A stretch of DNA of 64,000 bases from Paraphoma chrysanthemicola. Taxonomy: Eukaryota > Ascomycota > Dothideomycetes > Pleosporales > Phaeosphaeriaceae. This document shows positions 33,604 through 43,253 of this stretch, one piece after another. The notes beneath the pieces are model-generated. The model saw nothing but the letters and a program-made list of their open reading frames with translations, was not told where the DNA came from and searched no databases. Location of the stretch: NCBI GenBank assembly GCA_020744225.1, contig JAGMWG010000006.1, forward strand, positions 124,001-188,000, written 5' to 3'. Made by a program: the position numbers and the translations under genes. Each line of letters begins with the position of its first letter. Position 1 is the stretch's first letter.

Positions 33604-34695
33604 TGTGGGTGGTGACGGTGGGCAATGGCGAGTTTGGGTGATGCTGGTTGTGGTGTTGGACTTTTCGAGATCAGATTCGCGATTGTCTGAGACCCTTGTC
33701 TGCCAAGACGACTAGCGTGGCGGAGGTCCGACTTCACTTCAGATTTCGAATGTGTTTGCTTTGGTTGACACATTGTGTGTCACTCATTTGCATACTACAC
33801 CCTTGCTTCTCCGGTGGGATAACAGATCTACCCCATCAGCAACTTCTTTTACAGGCAGCGCAGATAGATGCAACTGTTGCCAGAGCAGTAAAGACAGGCT
33901 AAATGCAATATCATGGAGGCCTTCGGTGCATTATAAAGGTTGTACTGCAGACGTAAAGACGCGCGAAGGCATCCAAGTGTGTCCCACCAGAGATGTCAAG
34001 GTGCAGTAGATTCGAATGTGTCTACCTCCTTCAAAGATAGTGTAGTTTGAACGCCAACTGGCTGCAGAAATCCAGAGACATCAACTCCTGACCTTACAAG
34101 TAGACTCATGCCTGAAAGCCGAGAACTCGGTGGGGAAAACCGCGTATAATCACAACTAACATCATCTCTCTATCGTCCTGTCACTTGAATCTGGCGTTTC
34201 CGCGTGTTATTGGATCTTGCAAAATGTCTATATGGTACCTTGCAGACTTGAGGGCGAGGTGCGGGACCCCGCAGATTCAAGTGAGTGAGAACTTGTCTCA
34301 CCGGGACGCCGGACAGACTGCTCTCAGGCTTTTCTGGGACCGACGGCTAGCGAGGCGATAAGGGTCAGTACTTCTAAGATCCTCGCTCAAGTCTACATTG
34401 TAATAGAAATTCTTTCACACTTTCTCTAACTTGGAATATCTCATAAACTTGCGTGCCAACAACAAGCTTTGATGTCCACACTGAGCACATAACCAGTTCG
34501 TTTGTAAGGATCCTCTCACCGCTCGTGTCCCGCCTTGTTTGCTGTACACCGACGCTAGTACTACATAGATCGTGACCTTGGTTCATGGCGCTGCCCACCT
34601 CTTCTCGTTCTCAAATCCTCGTATCTCCAACGGCCTCCTCCACTTTTACCATATCACTACACCATATTCATACACCGAGGCTCGACAGAGTTACG
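33604..34695. other. Intergenic region with a dispersed repeat
   Basis: No gene supported. Contains the repeat copy at 33855-34015. Confidence 0.4.
33855..34015 (+). repeat. Dispersed repeat copy 1 (partner in CRH intron)
   Basis: About 160 bp that align with 36286-36450. Shared blocks: GGCAGCGCAGATA at the left end, GCGCGAAGGC in the middle, and a GATGTCAAGGTGCA(A/G)TAGA-like right end. On the minus strand both read as related peptides (AFARLYVCSTTF versus AFAHAYIFSNTL), so the repeat may derive from a coding part of an old mobile element. Confidence 0.6.
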
Positions 34696-34989
34696 ATGAT
34701 GCTTTCGGGTCTCACCAGGTGCCTTTTCTTTGCGACCATTGTTATTCTCAGCGGCACTGTTCCCTGTGTAAAGGAGGATGACCCGTGCGTGGGCTGTGGT
34801 GATCACTTCGAGGCTTGTCTTGAGGCAAGAGTTCGTCCACTTAATGACGCTGCGCATACTGACGAGTGCTTGTAGGAGAGTGGCTGCAAGCACAATGAGA
34901 CGTGTCACACAAACTGCAACATCGCGACCTGTCAATTCAACAACGGTATGGGAATATGTGGTGGCGAGTGCGGGTGGCCATGTAGCTGA
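34696..34989 (+). pseudogene. Cysteine-rich secreted protein gene with an in-frame TAG
   Basis: From ATG 34696 the frame encodes a signal peptide (MMLSGLTRCLFFATIVILSG) and a cysteine-rich mature part with DDPCVGCGDHFEACLEA and DECL, then TAG at 34873-34875, and continues in the same frame with ESGCKHNETCHTNCNIATC, GICGGECGWPC and a stop at 34987-34989. Cysteine density is equally high on both sides of the TAG, so one reading frame has been broken by a single codon, best explained by CAG to TAG. The truncated product would still be a 59-residue secreted peptide. No intron with good signals removes the stop. The unbroken protein would have been 96 residues with more than ten mature cysteines. 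Confidence 0.65.
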
Positions 34990-35215
34990 TGTGAGTGGCT
35001 TAAGCTCGTAGCATGTGGAGGATTGAAGACATGTTTTCTCGGACGGAGCAGAGGTGAGGTACGGACATATAGCTTACACCCTACACAATACAGATTGATA
35101 TGTCTCATCTAACAAGTATTGGGACAAATTGAAGAGGAAGGGTCAAGCGTGTGGTGACTTAGTATTGCTACACGGCACTGAAGATAGCCATGCCACCCAA
35201 TAGACGAGAGCTCAT

Positions 35216-36572
35216 TTAGTATGTATGTGTCCATGCAACAAGCATCGTCACAGTTCCTAGCACCCAGATCCCGACTTCTCTGACCACATTCGCATCATTT
35301 GACTGCGCACTAGCCTTTATCGCCTCCGCACTTGCAGTCCACCACATGCCCGTCAACGTACTCGTCGCTGAGCCACTGGCCGTACTCTCTCCCGCCACAC
35401 TCGTCGTCTTCGTTGCTGCCGTGCTTGTGCTAGCACTCGTACCACTCTCATCAGCCTCCTCCACCTTGATGCTTCCAAAATCCCCCGTCATGTCTCCGTA
35501 CACATAACTCCCTCCCGGATTCTCATTCACAACCTCCACCTTCTCCAACACCATTGTGAACGGCCCATCATCATAATTTGTCTCGCCACCAGCCCACTCA
35601 ATCGTGCCTTCGCTGTTTGAACTATCACCCCCTGCCCAGATGCCGATACGGACATTCATTGGTGTCTGCGGGAAGTTCTTCCCACTGAGTGCGTCCGCAT
35701 AGTTGAGCGTACGGATGGCGGCGCTGTCGACATACCATGTTATCGCGCTGCTGGTCCATGTGATGGTGTAGTTGTGTGAGGTAGACTGTGTGTCAGCTGT
35801 GTCTGTCCACACAGCGCGGTCGTAGGACGTTGTGTTTCCCCTGGCTGTGTTAGCAATGTAGTTTTATGGTCTTAGCACATCAAAACACTCGCTTTCCGAA
35901 GTAATTGCTCTGCGTTTTGCCGCTGCTCCCGCCAATCCATTCCCAGTCGACTTCATCCAGATCGTCGGATTCTAGAATTGCGCTGCTGACAATGCCGGTC
36001 CCGGATGCGGCTCGGATGTGGAAGGAGACGCGGCCGAAGAAAATGTACCACTTGGATTGTATGGTTGGTGCGTCACCAGATTTGTTGATGGTGAACTCAG
36101 CGCCAGATGATGTGTAGGATACGGTGCCGGCGGTCACGTTCCAGTTCGAGGAATCAGCGCCAGTTGTGAAATCGTGAGAGTAGGAGCTAGATGATAGCGC
36201 GGTGTCGGCTGGACATGCTGGGGGATGTTAGTACTGCGCCTTCCCACTCTAAAGTGACAATAGATGAATTCTGTTCACAATTTCGATTGGGGGCAGCGCA
36301 GATATATTCAAACGCTGTCAGAACAATCATTGCGGAGTCGATGTGGCAGCCCGAAGGCCGTCAGCGATTCACCAAGGTATTGCTGAAGATGTATGCATGC
36401 GCGAAGGCCTTCAGGAGTGCCCCATCGATCATGTCGAGGTGCAATAGAGTGTGTAGTGAAGGGTGTGGGTGAACGTACTCTTTTCAGTTGGGTTGCATAA
36501 TGTCGTGGTTTGAGCGAGTGTCAGGGTAAAGCAGGTCAACGCGACCCAGATAAAACAACGAATCATTCCCAT
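35216..36572 (-). CDS. CRH-type GH16 chitin-glucan transglycosylase, GPI-anchored
   Basis: Three exons: 36572-36479, 36217-35893, 35840-35216; 347 residues. Signal peptide MGMIRCFIWVALTCFTLTLA. GH16 catalytic signature DEVDWEW at residues 119-125 (DExDxE: nucleophile E120, acid/base E124), preceded by the YIFFGRVSFHIRAASGTGIVSS strand region in part and followed by ITWTSSAITWYVDSAAIRTL and MNVRIGIWAGGD. A Ser/Thr-rich linker and a C-terminal hydrophobic tail after an Asn-rich segment fit a GPI anchor. Crh1/Utr2 enzymes link chitin to beta-glucan in the wall. Intron 2 (35892-35841) only keeps the frame if it is a GC-AG intron (GCGAGT...GCTAAC...GCCAG). Intron 1 is 261 bp and contains a dispersed repeat. 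Confidence 0.9.
36286..36450 (+). repeat. Dispersed repeat copy 2, inside CRH intron 1
   Basis: Partner of 33855-34015 (see there), same orientation, about 2.4 kb apart. It accounts for most of the length of the first intron (36478-36218) of the CRH gene, so the intron seems to have been enlarged by an insertion. Confidence 0.6.
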
Positions 36573-37056
36573 TGCGACCCCCATCTCTCAAAAACGAGCG
36601 AGCGTGTTGACGGAGTGTACGCAAGTCAAAAGCGAGTGCAGTCTGTCACTTGTATCTCAACATAACTTGCGCGACTTGCGTAATCCAAGCCATCCCATGT
36701 GGATCTTTTCAATAACATTCAGAGTCCAGAATAAACTCAGCTAAGCTTTGTTCGTGGACTTGTTGACACTATTTCTCGAGCAGCCGCAAGCGGCGCTGAG
36801 GCCGCGCGATCGCGTTACGACGCCCGCCCCACATATCCTCCTGAGCACGACTGCACGTGATCGCGACATGAATGAAAACAGACACAATACAGGCAAGAAT
36901 GTTTTAACGAGTATGATCGGGTAGCAATGGAATTTCATGCGCACGAACCTCAAGGGAAGGTGCGGTGGTCGTGAGACCGCGGTGGGAAGGCGAGTACAAA
37001 TCACCACAGGAGCAAAAAGTAGGCAAAAGAGACCCCAAAAAGGCACACGTTAGTTC

Positions 37057-37061
37057 AAAAA
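37057..37061 (-). terminator. Pol III terminator (T5) of the tRNA-Ala gene
   Basis: Five T residues on the minus strand follow directly after discriminator base A73, the normal RNA polymerase III stop signal. Confidence 0.8.
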
Positions 37062-37201
37062 TGGACGCTGTGGGAATTGAACCCACGACCTTTCACAATG
37101 GCGCATAGAATGATGCGAAGCGAAAATCATACCCCTAGCTATTGATTGTTAGATTATTGACGGATTGGGGAACAATGGAGGAGAACGTACACCAAGCGCC
37201 C
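37062..37201 (-). tRNA. tRNA-Ala(CGC) with an anticodon-loop intron and a 52-bp insertion in the D-arm
   Basis: Read on the minus strand. Acceptor strands GGGCGCT (37201-37195) and AGCGTCC (37069-37063) pair over seven bases, including G3:U70; discriminator A73 at 37062. Anticodon CGC at 37117-37115 with T33 and A37; anticodon stem TTCGC/GTGAA; T-arm GTGGGTTCAATTCCCAC. G3:U70, A73 and CGC all indicate alanine. A 16-nt intron (37113-37098) follows A37 and contains ATGCG complementary to CGCAT, the usual anticodon-intron pairing. In addition the D-arm is split after GGCGCTTGGT by 52 nt (37190-37139) that begin GTACGT, contain CTAAC 13 nt before the end and finish AATAG. Removing both gives a 72-nt tRNA with D-arm GGTCTAGGGGTATGAT. 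Whether the gene is functional is unknown: the insertion splits the A-box. Confidence 0.8.
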
Positions 37202-38140
37202 GATTGACGAATTATAACAGTTTGTTGATTAAGGTCAAATATATACTGATGGAATCTACGAGCCGCCAATCATGTAGCCGCACAGCTCTGTTGAGGATGC
37301 AACAGTGGGTTTGATTATGGTGGGGTAAGATTTCTAGCAAGTGAGATGATGTATGGCGGGGTAATCTAGCCAGAACACACAACCGCCACACCGAGAACAG
37401 TGATTGACGAGCTCTCGATTACCATAGAACCGATTCATCACATCACGAATGCAGACTGCATCGAAGACATGTATACAATGCATCTCTAACGATGATAGAT
37501 ACTGTCTTCGCGACAGGCTGTCTGATAACCGAGGCCTGTCTACCTTCGCTTTACATTAGCAGGCTAAACTTGAACAAATGCGAATGTGTGTATGACTTTG
37601 AATATTCATGAGAGATATTTTATTGGCTGCAAAAATGCTGAAAGAATTCAGAATATATATTTACGATTCATCAGTACGTCGACCTGGGGGGTCGAGATTG
37701 GTCTAGTGTAATCACAGCCCATGTTTGGTACAACTTAGCTGTCAAGGTGAATGTTCCGTGTCCCTTCCCCTGTCTGGTACTTTAATCGATGCGAATGATG
37801 ACTTCTAAGTAATCTCCTCACGTTGCGTTGACATATCGATCAAATTCAACATACTCATTATGCGACCAATTATCACTTTTTCGTACTGCCATGCCCTCTC
37901 CGAATGCAGCCCAAGATTACGCTAGCTATAACCTGAAACCACTTTATATTAATTGAGCGCGATGGGGATAAATCAAACTCATTTCTACCTCTCATTAATC
38001 CTGTCCCTTCCCGTACGTGTAGTTTCCACACACGCCACACTGCTCATTCCTAGTGCTACTTTCCACTCTATTGCTTCTATTCCGTACTTCCTGCTCCCTC
38101 GTTCACCTGGGTGCCCTCTCCTTCCCTCCGCCATTCCTTC
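37202..38140. other. Intergenic, AT-rich
   Basis: About 940 bp with no supported gene on either strand; AT-rich to about 37.95 kb, then CT-rich. The stretch 36573-37061 on the other side of the tRNA is likewise empty. Confidence 0.5.
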
Positions 38141-38591
38141 TTAGCTCCTTCTCAGCTCCACCAACCACCTCCTCATATCTTCTTGCACTTCCTCATTCCT
38201 CTGCACCGCCCCTTCCACCCTCCGCCACTCCTCTCTCAGCGTTCTCGACATTCTCGCTACTCTTTGTTTAACGATGATCTCGTTGACAGCTTGTTCGATG
38301 CTAGTTTTGAATATGTCTTCGGGCGTATGTAGTCTAACCACATATCAGTGTCAAGAGAACTAGACCAATGTGGGTATGTAAAGAATACAATTCCGCAACG
38401 TAGGCGCGTGATTTGAGCAGGATATAGCTAACCAGTCCGGCAACGAGGTCTTCTTTGCCAGGGTAGAGTTTGTTAGCGCGGTGGAAAAGCAGTGGACGGA
38501 GTGTTTCCTCGAGCTGTCCTTCTGAGAGTGCGTTGATATCGTCGATGATTATTTGTGGTGAAGATGGAGGGACGGGTGGGGGTTGAGACAT
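38141..38591 (-). CDS. Small conserved-looking protein of unknown function
   Basis: Two exons, 38591-38389 and 38333-38141, joined through a 55-bp GT-AG intron (GTATTC...GGTTAG); 131 residues. The N-terminus is Pro-rich (PPPVPPSSPQIIIDD), then mostly helical: NALSEGQLEETLRPLLFHRANKLYPGKEDLVAGL in part, followed by PEDIFKTSIEQAVNEIIVK and a basic helix ending RRWLVELRRS. Frame, splice signals and composition look like a real gene; I recognise no family. The start ATG is the second codon of the open frame. Confidence 0.65.
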
Positions 38592-38827
38592 CAACGACTA
38601 GAGTGTCGCATCGACGCTGTAGCTTTGAAAGGGCTTGTTGGCATATAGCACATTGTACGAACAACCGCAGGATTCGCATATTACATGGATACAAACACAG
38701 CCAGATGCATGTGAGCGGCGCAGCAAACCGCCAGGAAAGCAATCACGTGTCCATGCAAAGCCTTGGTGAAGCAGAATTTGCACAGGAGCGTAGTCCTGCG
38801 CGTGCCCACGGCTGATGCGTGACGCGT

Positions 38828-40180
38828 TCACCGTCGACCCAAATCAATATCCAACACCTGTACCATGTCCCCGTCATCATCCTTTGCAGCAAGTCCAAAG
38901 AACGGCGCAATCCCCTTATCCACCACCCCGTCGAACAAGCCTTGGACCAAGTCCTTCCCCTCCTCTCCGCTCTGTCGGAAGTCAGGAAAGGCATTGACTT
39001 CCAACAACCAGCATCTGAGTTCCCCATCGTCTTCGACACTGACCATGAAGTCCAGGCCAAAGATCTCAAACGCGTTGGGAAGAGGTTGAAAGTGGATGCT
39101 CATGCCTCTCGCCGCTGCTTCAAAAGTCGAGGCTGTTGTGGCGCACAGTTGTTCAAATATGGCTTTCTTCCAGTTCTTCGAAGCGACTGATGTGGCGAGC
39201 CAAGGTTGGGTCGGTACATCGTCGGGTAGCGACCAGAATAAGCCGACTGAGCCTTCTCGGTCACCGGTGTCTTGCAGGCATGTGTTGGTCAAATGAGCTC
39301 TCATCGCTTCTTCTCTGTCGTCTTGGAGCACGTGGTCCCAGGGTGGTATGTAGGGTCGTGCGGCAAACAAGGCGAGCATGGGGCGGTAGACGTAGACCTT
39401 TAGCGCACCTGTTGCGAGGACGTAGGTTCGGATGTGGAACTTCCGCAGCTCTGATGCGGGCGAAGATGGTGGTGAGAGGAGTAGAGGTGGATGAATGTAT
39501 GGCTGTGCGATGAAGTGGCGGAGTTGAGATGTCATAATGCCGTCGTTGTCGTTTCCTTCCGTTTCGTTCGCCTCTGTGTCGCTCCGCGCATCGCCATCCT
39601 CATCGTCATCGTCTGAGGGTGGGTCCCACTCCTCGAAGATTGATGTTAACTCTTCTTCGCTTGAGAATAGACGAATGCCCTGGCCCCGGTCACTCATTCC
39701 AGGCTTGAGAATCCACCACTCTCTCGCCTTCTCTTCTTTCTCATCATTCCTTGACCAGCTCTCCTTTAGATCCCACGCCTCCACAAGCGCGTCGTCCAGA
39801 AACTCGGCATAGTCGACTTCGAACTCCACACTTGGCTTGACGTGTTTCTTCAAGACCGTGTCGGGGTACTTTGTTATCCAGTTGGCAATGGTGGTGCTGA
39901 GGTAATGCTTTCGGATCAGGGCTTTGCGGATGATGTACGCATTGGTCAACGAGGTTGAGTAGTGGTCCATCAAGTGATCGAAGTCAATGGATTCGTACTG
40001 CACAAATTGGAGCAGTCGCGCTGATGGCGAAGGGAGCGAGCTGATTGTTGTGATCAGCTCGAATGTTGCCAGAGGTAGTCTTTTCTCCAGCGCTGCCAAG
40101 ATGATGGGCTGCACGTATACATCCTCATAATTCACGACAGCATATATTTTGCTATCGGATTCGCTGACCGCTGCGGCCAT
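38828..40180 (-). CDS. Tubulin-tyrosine ligase (TTL) domain, ATP-grasp protein
   Basis: Single exon, 450 residues from ATG 40180; the frame is open upstream without another ATG. ATP-grasp/TTL features: WWILKPGMSDRGQGIRLF (lysine and nucleotide-binding loop), RKFHIRTYVLATGALKVYVYR in part, and the metal-binding WLLEVNAFPDF near the C-terminus. An acidic insert (SDDDDEDGDARSD) lies in the middle. The N-terminal YAVVNYEDVYVQPIIL and overall layout resemble yeast Pby1-type TTL proteins, which fungi keep as a single copy. Substrate unknown: the family adds an amino acid to a protein C-terminus or side chain. Confidence 0.88.
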   Translation of the reverse strand: MAAAVSESDSKIYAVVNYEDVYVQPIILAALEKRLPLATFELITTISSLPSPSARLLQFVQYESIDFDHLMDHYSTSLTNAYIIRKALIRKHYLSTTIANWITKYPDTVLKKHVKPSVEFEVDYAEFLDDALVEAWDLKESWSRNDEKEEKAREWWILKPGMSDRGQGIRLFSSEEELTSIFEEWDPPSDDDDEDGDARSDTEANETEGNDNDGIMTSQLRHFIAQPYIHPPLLLSPPSSPASELRKFHIRTYVLATGALKVYVYRPMLALFAARPYIPPWDHVLQDDREEAMRAHLTNTCLQDTGDREGSVGLFWSLPDDVPTQPWLATSVASKNWKKAIFEQLCATTASTFEAAARGMSIHFQPLPNAFEIFGLDFMVSVEDDGELRCWLLEVNAFPDFRQSGEEGKDLVQGLFDGVVDKGIAPFFGLAAKDDDGDMVQVLDIDLGRR

Positions 40181-40525
40181 GTCTGGATGCTCAACCTGTA
40201 TGGAGGATGTTGGTCGATAATTGGTGCACGTAGAGTTGAGACAACGCGGGATCAATGAGAATGCTTCATTTGACGGTCGATCGCGACTGATCAGCCCCTA
40301 GTCAGAATGAAACAGCGACTGGGATATCTATGCGACCGGTACAAAGGAGACTCGTTACGTCGAAGCGTAGATAGCCTCGAAGAGGAGGTAACCAAAAGCT
40401 CGAAAAAGAAAACTTCGCTTAAGGCAGCCAATCAGGCGAGAGTGTAGAACAACCAACCCAGCCAATTGTTTCCCTTTCTACCTCAAGCTCAATCATGCAG
40501 AAAATGAAAAGTAGAGGTTAAAGGC
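40181..40525. other. Intergenic region
   Basis: 345 bp between the TTL-domain gene start and the MCM10 stop; no gene seen. Confidence 0.5.
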
Positions 40526-42893
40526 TCAAATGACCTCCAGATCATCGTCGTCCTCATCCATGGCTGCAATGAGCCCAACATCCAGCCCGCCGAGACTTTC
40601 CCTGCCGGGCTCCCGAATGCCCTTGTCTGGAAGCAGTAATCGAGCCTTCTTCTTCGCCGGACTCGTTTCACGGGGATTGCGCATCGCGGAGTTGGGCTCC
40701 TTGGTCGGAGAAGGAAGCATGCCACGTTTGAAAGCACCGCCCCAGCCTACGGGTTGGCTCGATGCCGTGGATTTGCCAGATGCTATTCGCTTGCGCTTAG
40801 TAGATGCGAGAGTAACATCTTCGGCTTTGCGGTTCAAGAGACTTCGGAAGTCATTGTCCGCTGGTTTTTCTGGGCCTGTACGTGACGAGCTTCCGGGGAA
40901 CAAGTCGCCTCGCGCTGGGAGGTTTGGAGTATCGGCGCCCTTGAGCTTCAGATAATCGCCGCCGGTACTGCCCTCGCCCATCGTGCCCAGCTTCTTCGCT
41001 AGCTCTCGCTCCTTCTCCTTTGCGGCAAGCTGCTTCCGGAAACGCTCCTCACGGCTTCCACCACGTTCCCAGCTCTGCTCGTCGCGGTCAAGGAGCTGCG
41101 CGGATCCTCCAGGTCGAGGTGCAATGTACACTGTCTCGTGTGTCTCGCGATCATGGAATTTGCCTTCCCGCTTGAGCTCGTCGCCCTTGAGCCCGCCACC
41201 TCTGCCACCACCAAACATGCCAAACTTGCCGCCGCCTCCAGAGCCTTTGCCCATACCCACCATGGTATTCACCTCCATGCGGCCTCGCTTGCTTTTTTCA
41301 ACCTGCAGCTGGATGTGAAATTCGCAATGCTCAGTCTTGCGGCTATCGATCCATTGGCCGCAGTCTTTGCCGTCCTTGCGCTGAGCATGACAAAAGTCGA
41401 GGTCGCGAGCAGTTCCTAGCTCGAGAATCGTATCGTCTGAGCTTGAAAGCTTCAATGAGAACTTTCCAGTGTCGCGATTGCGAGGAGGCATGATATCAGG
41501 GTTGAGCACTGCGATAAGTGTGCCGACAGGGAGCTTCCAGAATTGTGAAAAGCCAGTGTCGAAGAGGTACAGGTCGAGCTCCCACTTCAAATCCGTCAAC
41601 TTGATCACCATGAACTTGCCTTGTCGGTCACCCTCCTGGTTACCTTTGGAGTTCTCTCGGACGTTGCTCTTGGTATTGAGAGGTGAAGACTTGGAGCATA
41701 TCACGCCAAGCACAACATAGTCGTTTTCCAAGTCTGGCGGATCATACTCTGGTGACTTGACCGTCTTCAACATCTGTGGTATTGTGAGAATGGTCTTGCC
41801 TTCCAGCGTGCGTGTTACAACATTGTGCTGCATCTCCCTTGATTTCAGGTGAAGGCCGGAGAACGACTCGAAGCTAGTTGCTTCGCTGCTGTTGTCTCTT
41901 TGCGAAATCTCAGCATACTTCGAAGCAGTCTGCGAAGGAACGGGCTTGGTGGAGGATACGTTCGCAGCAGCTGACGGCGGACGAGAGTTGTCGATTCGTG
42001 ATGAGAGATTCGAGCCAGGCCGTGGAGTGGGTGGTTGTCGCAAATTTTGAGACTTGCCCGCGTCTCGCGTGTTGGGTGTTGCGGCATCGTGAGAGCCTCT
42101 TGTGCCTGCGCTTAGTGATGAGCCAGACCTTGAAGGCGTTTGGCTTTTTAGTCCTTCGATATCCTTGAGCCCAAAGCCTCGACTCCTCCGCTGCTCAATT
42201 TTGGTCTGATTCTCCTCGCGCTCCTTCTCCTTGTTCCTACTATCGGCTATGCGCTCGCTGAAAGACTTGATTTTAGGGATGTCCGACCTCGATGAGTTGG
42301 AACGAGAAGAGCCGCCTGCAATGCTTGCGCCGGGCCGCTTTAGGCTGACATCTTGCGCTCTGAGACCCTTGTCGATTCCGAGAAGCACCCGCGCAGGGCT
42401 CCTAGGCTCTTGAGGGGCTTGTCGTTGTCGCACAGGTGAATGGGGCACTTGCACTTCCTGCCGCGCAGTTGGTCTAGCGAGGTCCACTCGGCGCATAGAC
42501 GTTGCGGTGCTTGAGCGCGAGGGAGCGCCATCTTTCTCTGCATCGTCCCCTTCGGCTGCCTTTCGAGCCCTTTGCAAGGCCTTCAGCTTCAGTTTGGCCT
42601 CGATCGCTTGTAGCTTCAGTTGCAGTGTCTCTTCATCCTCGTCCTCGTCGTCACTTGCTTGGGTCGCACCGCGCGACATCGGACGGCGCTTCGACGGCGA
42701 TGGTGATACTGAAGTGCGCTCGCGCTGGCGTTCGTACTTTCGGCGTCCAGATGGTGAACTTAGCAGAGCTTCAGCGGGTGACTGCGGTGGCCAATTGGGC
42801 TGATTCGTCTTGACTGTGCATCTATCAGTACGGCGTTCGTCGCTCGGGCGCAACACGCCTACCTTTGGACTTCGGACTTTCCCGCACGATCAT
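40526..42893 (-). CDS. MCM10: DNA replication factor MCM10
   Basis: Two exons: a 31-nt first exon 42893-42863 and 42813-40526, joined through a GTAGGC...GCACAG intron into MIVRESPKSKVKTNQ; 772 residues. MCM10 binds the CMG helicase and DNA polymerase alpha at forks. Seen: a coiled-coil/charged N-terminal part (ETLQLKLQAIEAKLKLKAL), an OB-fold region with DLKWELDLYLFDTGFSQFWK in part and VGTLIAVLNPDIMPP, directly followed by the MCM10 zinc finger CHAQRKDGKDCGQWIDS...EHCEFH (three Cys and one His), then a basic C-terminus with short KKKARLLLPDKG. The start is fixed by splicing. It is divergent from the RNase H2B gene. Confidence 0.92.
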
Positions 42894-43253
42894 TGTCGCG
42901 GTGATGCAACAGATCGGCGCCTCGCAACCACACCCATGTCCTCACCAAGAACTCTAATAAAGGCCCTCGAGTCGTATGTTCAGCGATAGAATCGGCGTTG
43001 CAGATGCAGGGCTGGGCGCGTGAAAGGACGAAAGTCTCCACTGTTGACGTCGGTCGTTGTCTGCCGTATAATTAAGGTTGGTGGTGTCAATCACTCCGAA
43101 ACCGTTGTGACAAGGATACGCGCTCGCTACGCGGGACGCGACGCGGCTTGACGGCGATCACTTTGAACCCCGTCAAAGCACGAATAGCCCTGACACGACG
43201 GCATCTAATCTGAACATATTAACAAAACATCCGATTGAACGAACATAATCACA
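42894..43253. other. Shared promoter region of MCM10 and RNase H2B genes
   Basis: 360 bp between divergent starts. Contains a cluster of ACGCG pentamers, listed separately. No gene seen. Confidence 0.6.
43118..43145 (+). promoter_or_regulatory. Cluster of four ACGCG elements (MBF/MCB-like)
   Basis: ACGCG occurs at 43118, 43129, 43136 and 43141 within 28 bp of the divergent promoter. ACGCG is the core of the MluI cell-cycle box bound by the MBF (Swi6-Mbp1) complex in yeasts, which drives G1/S genes. MCM10 and RNase H2B are plausible S-phase targets. Binding here is inference. Confidence 0.55.
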
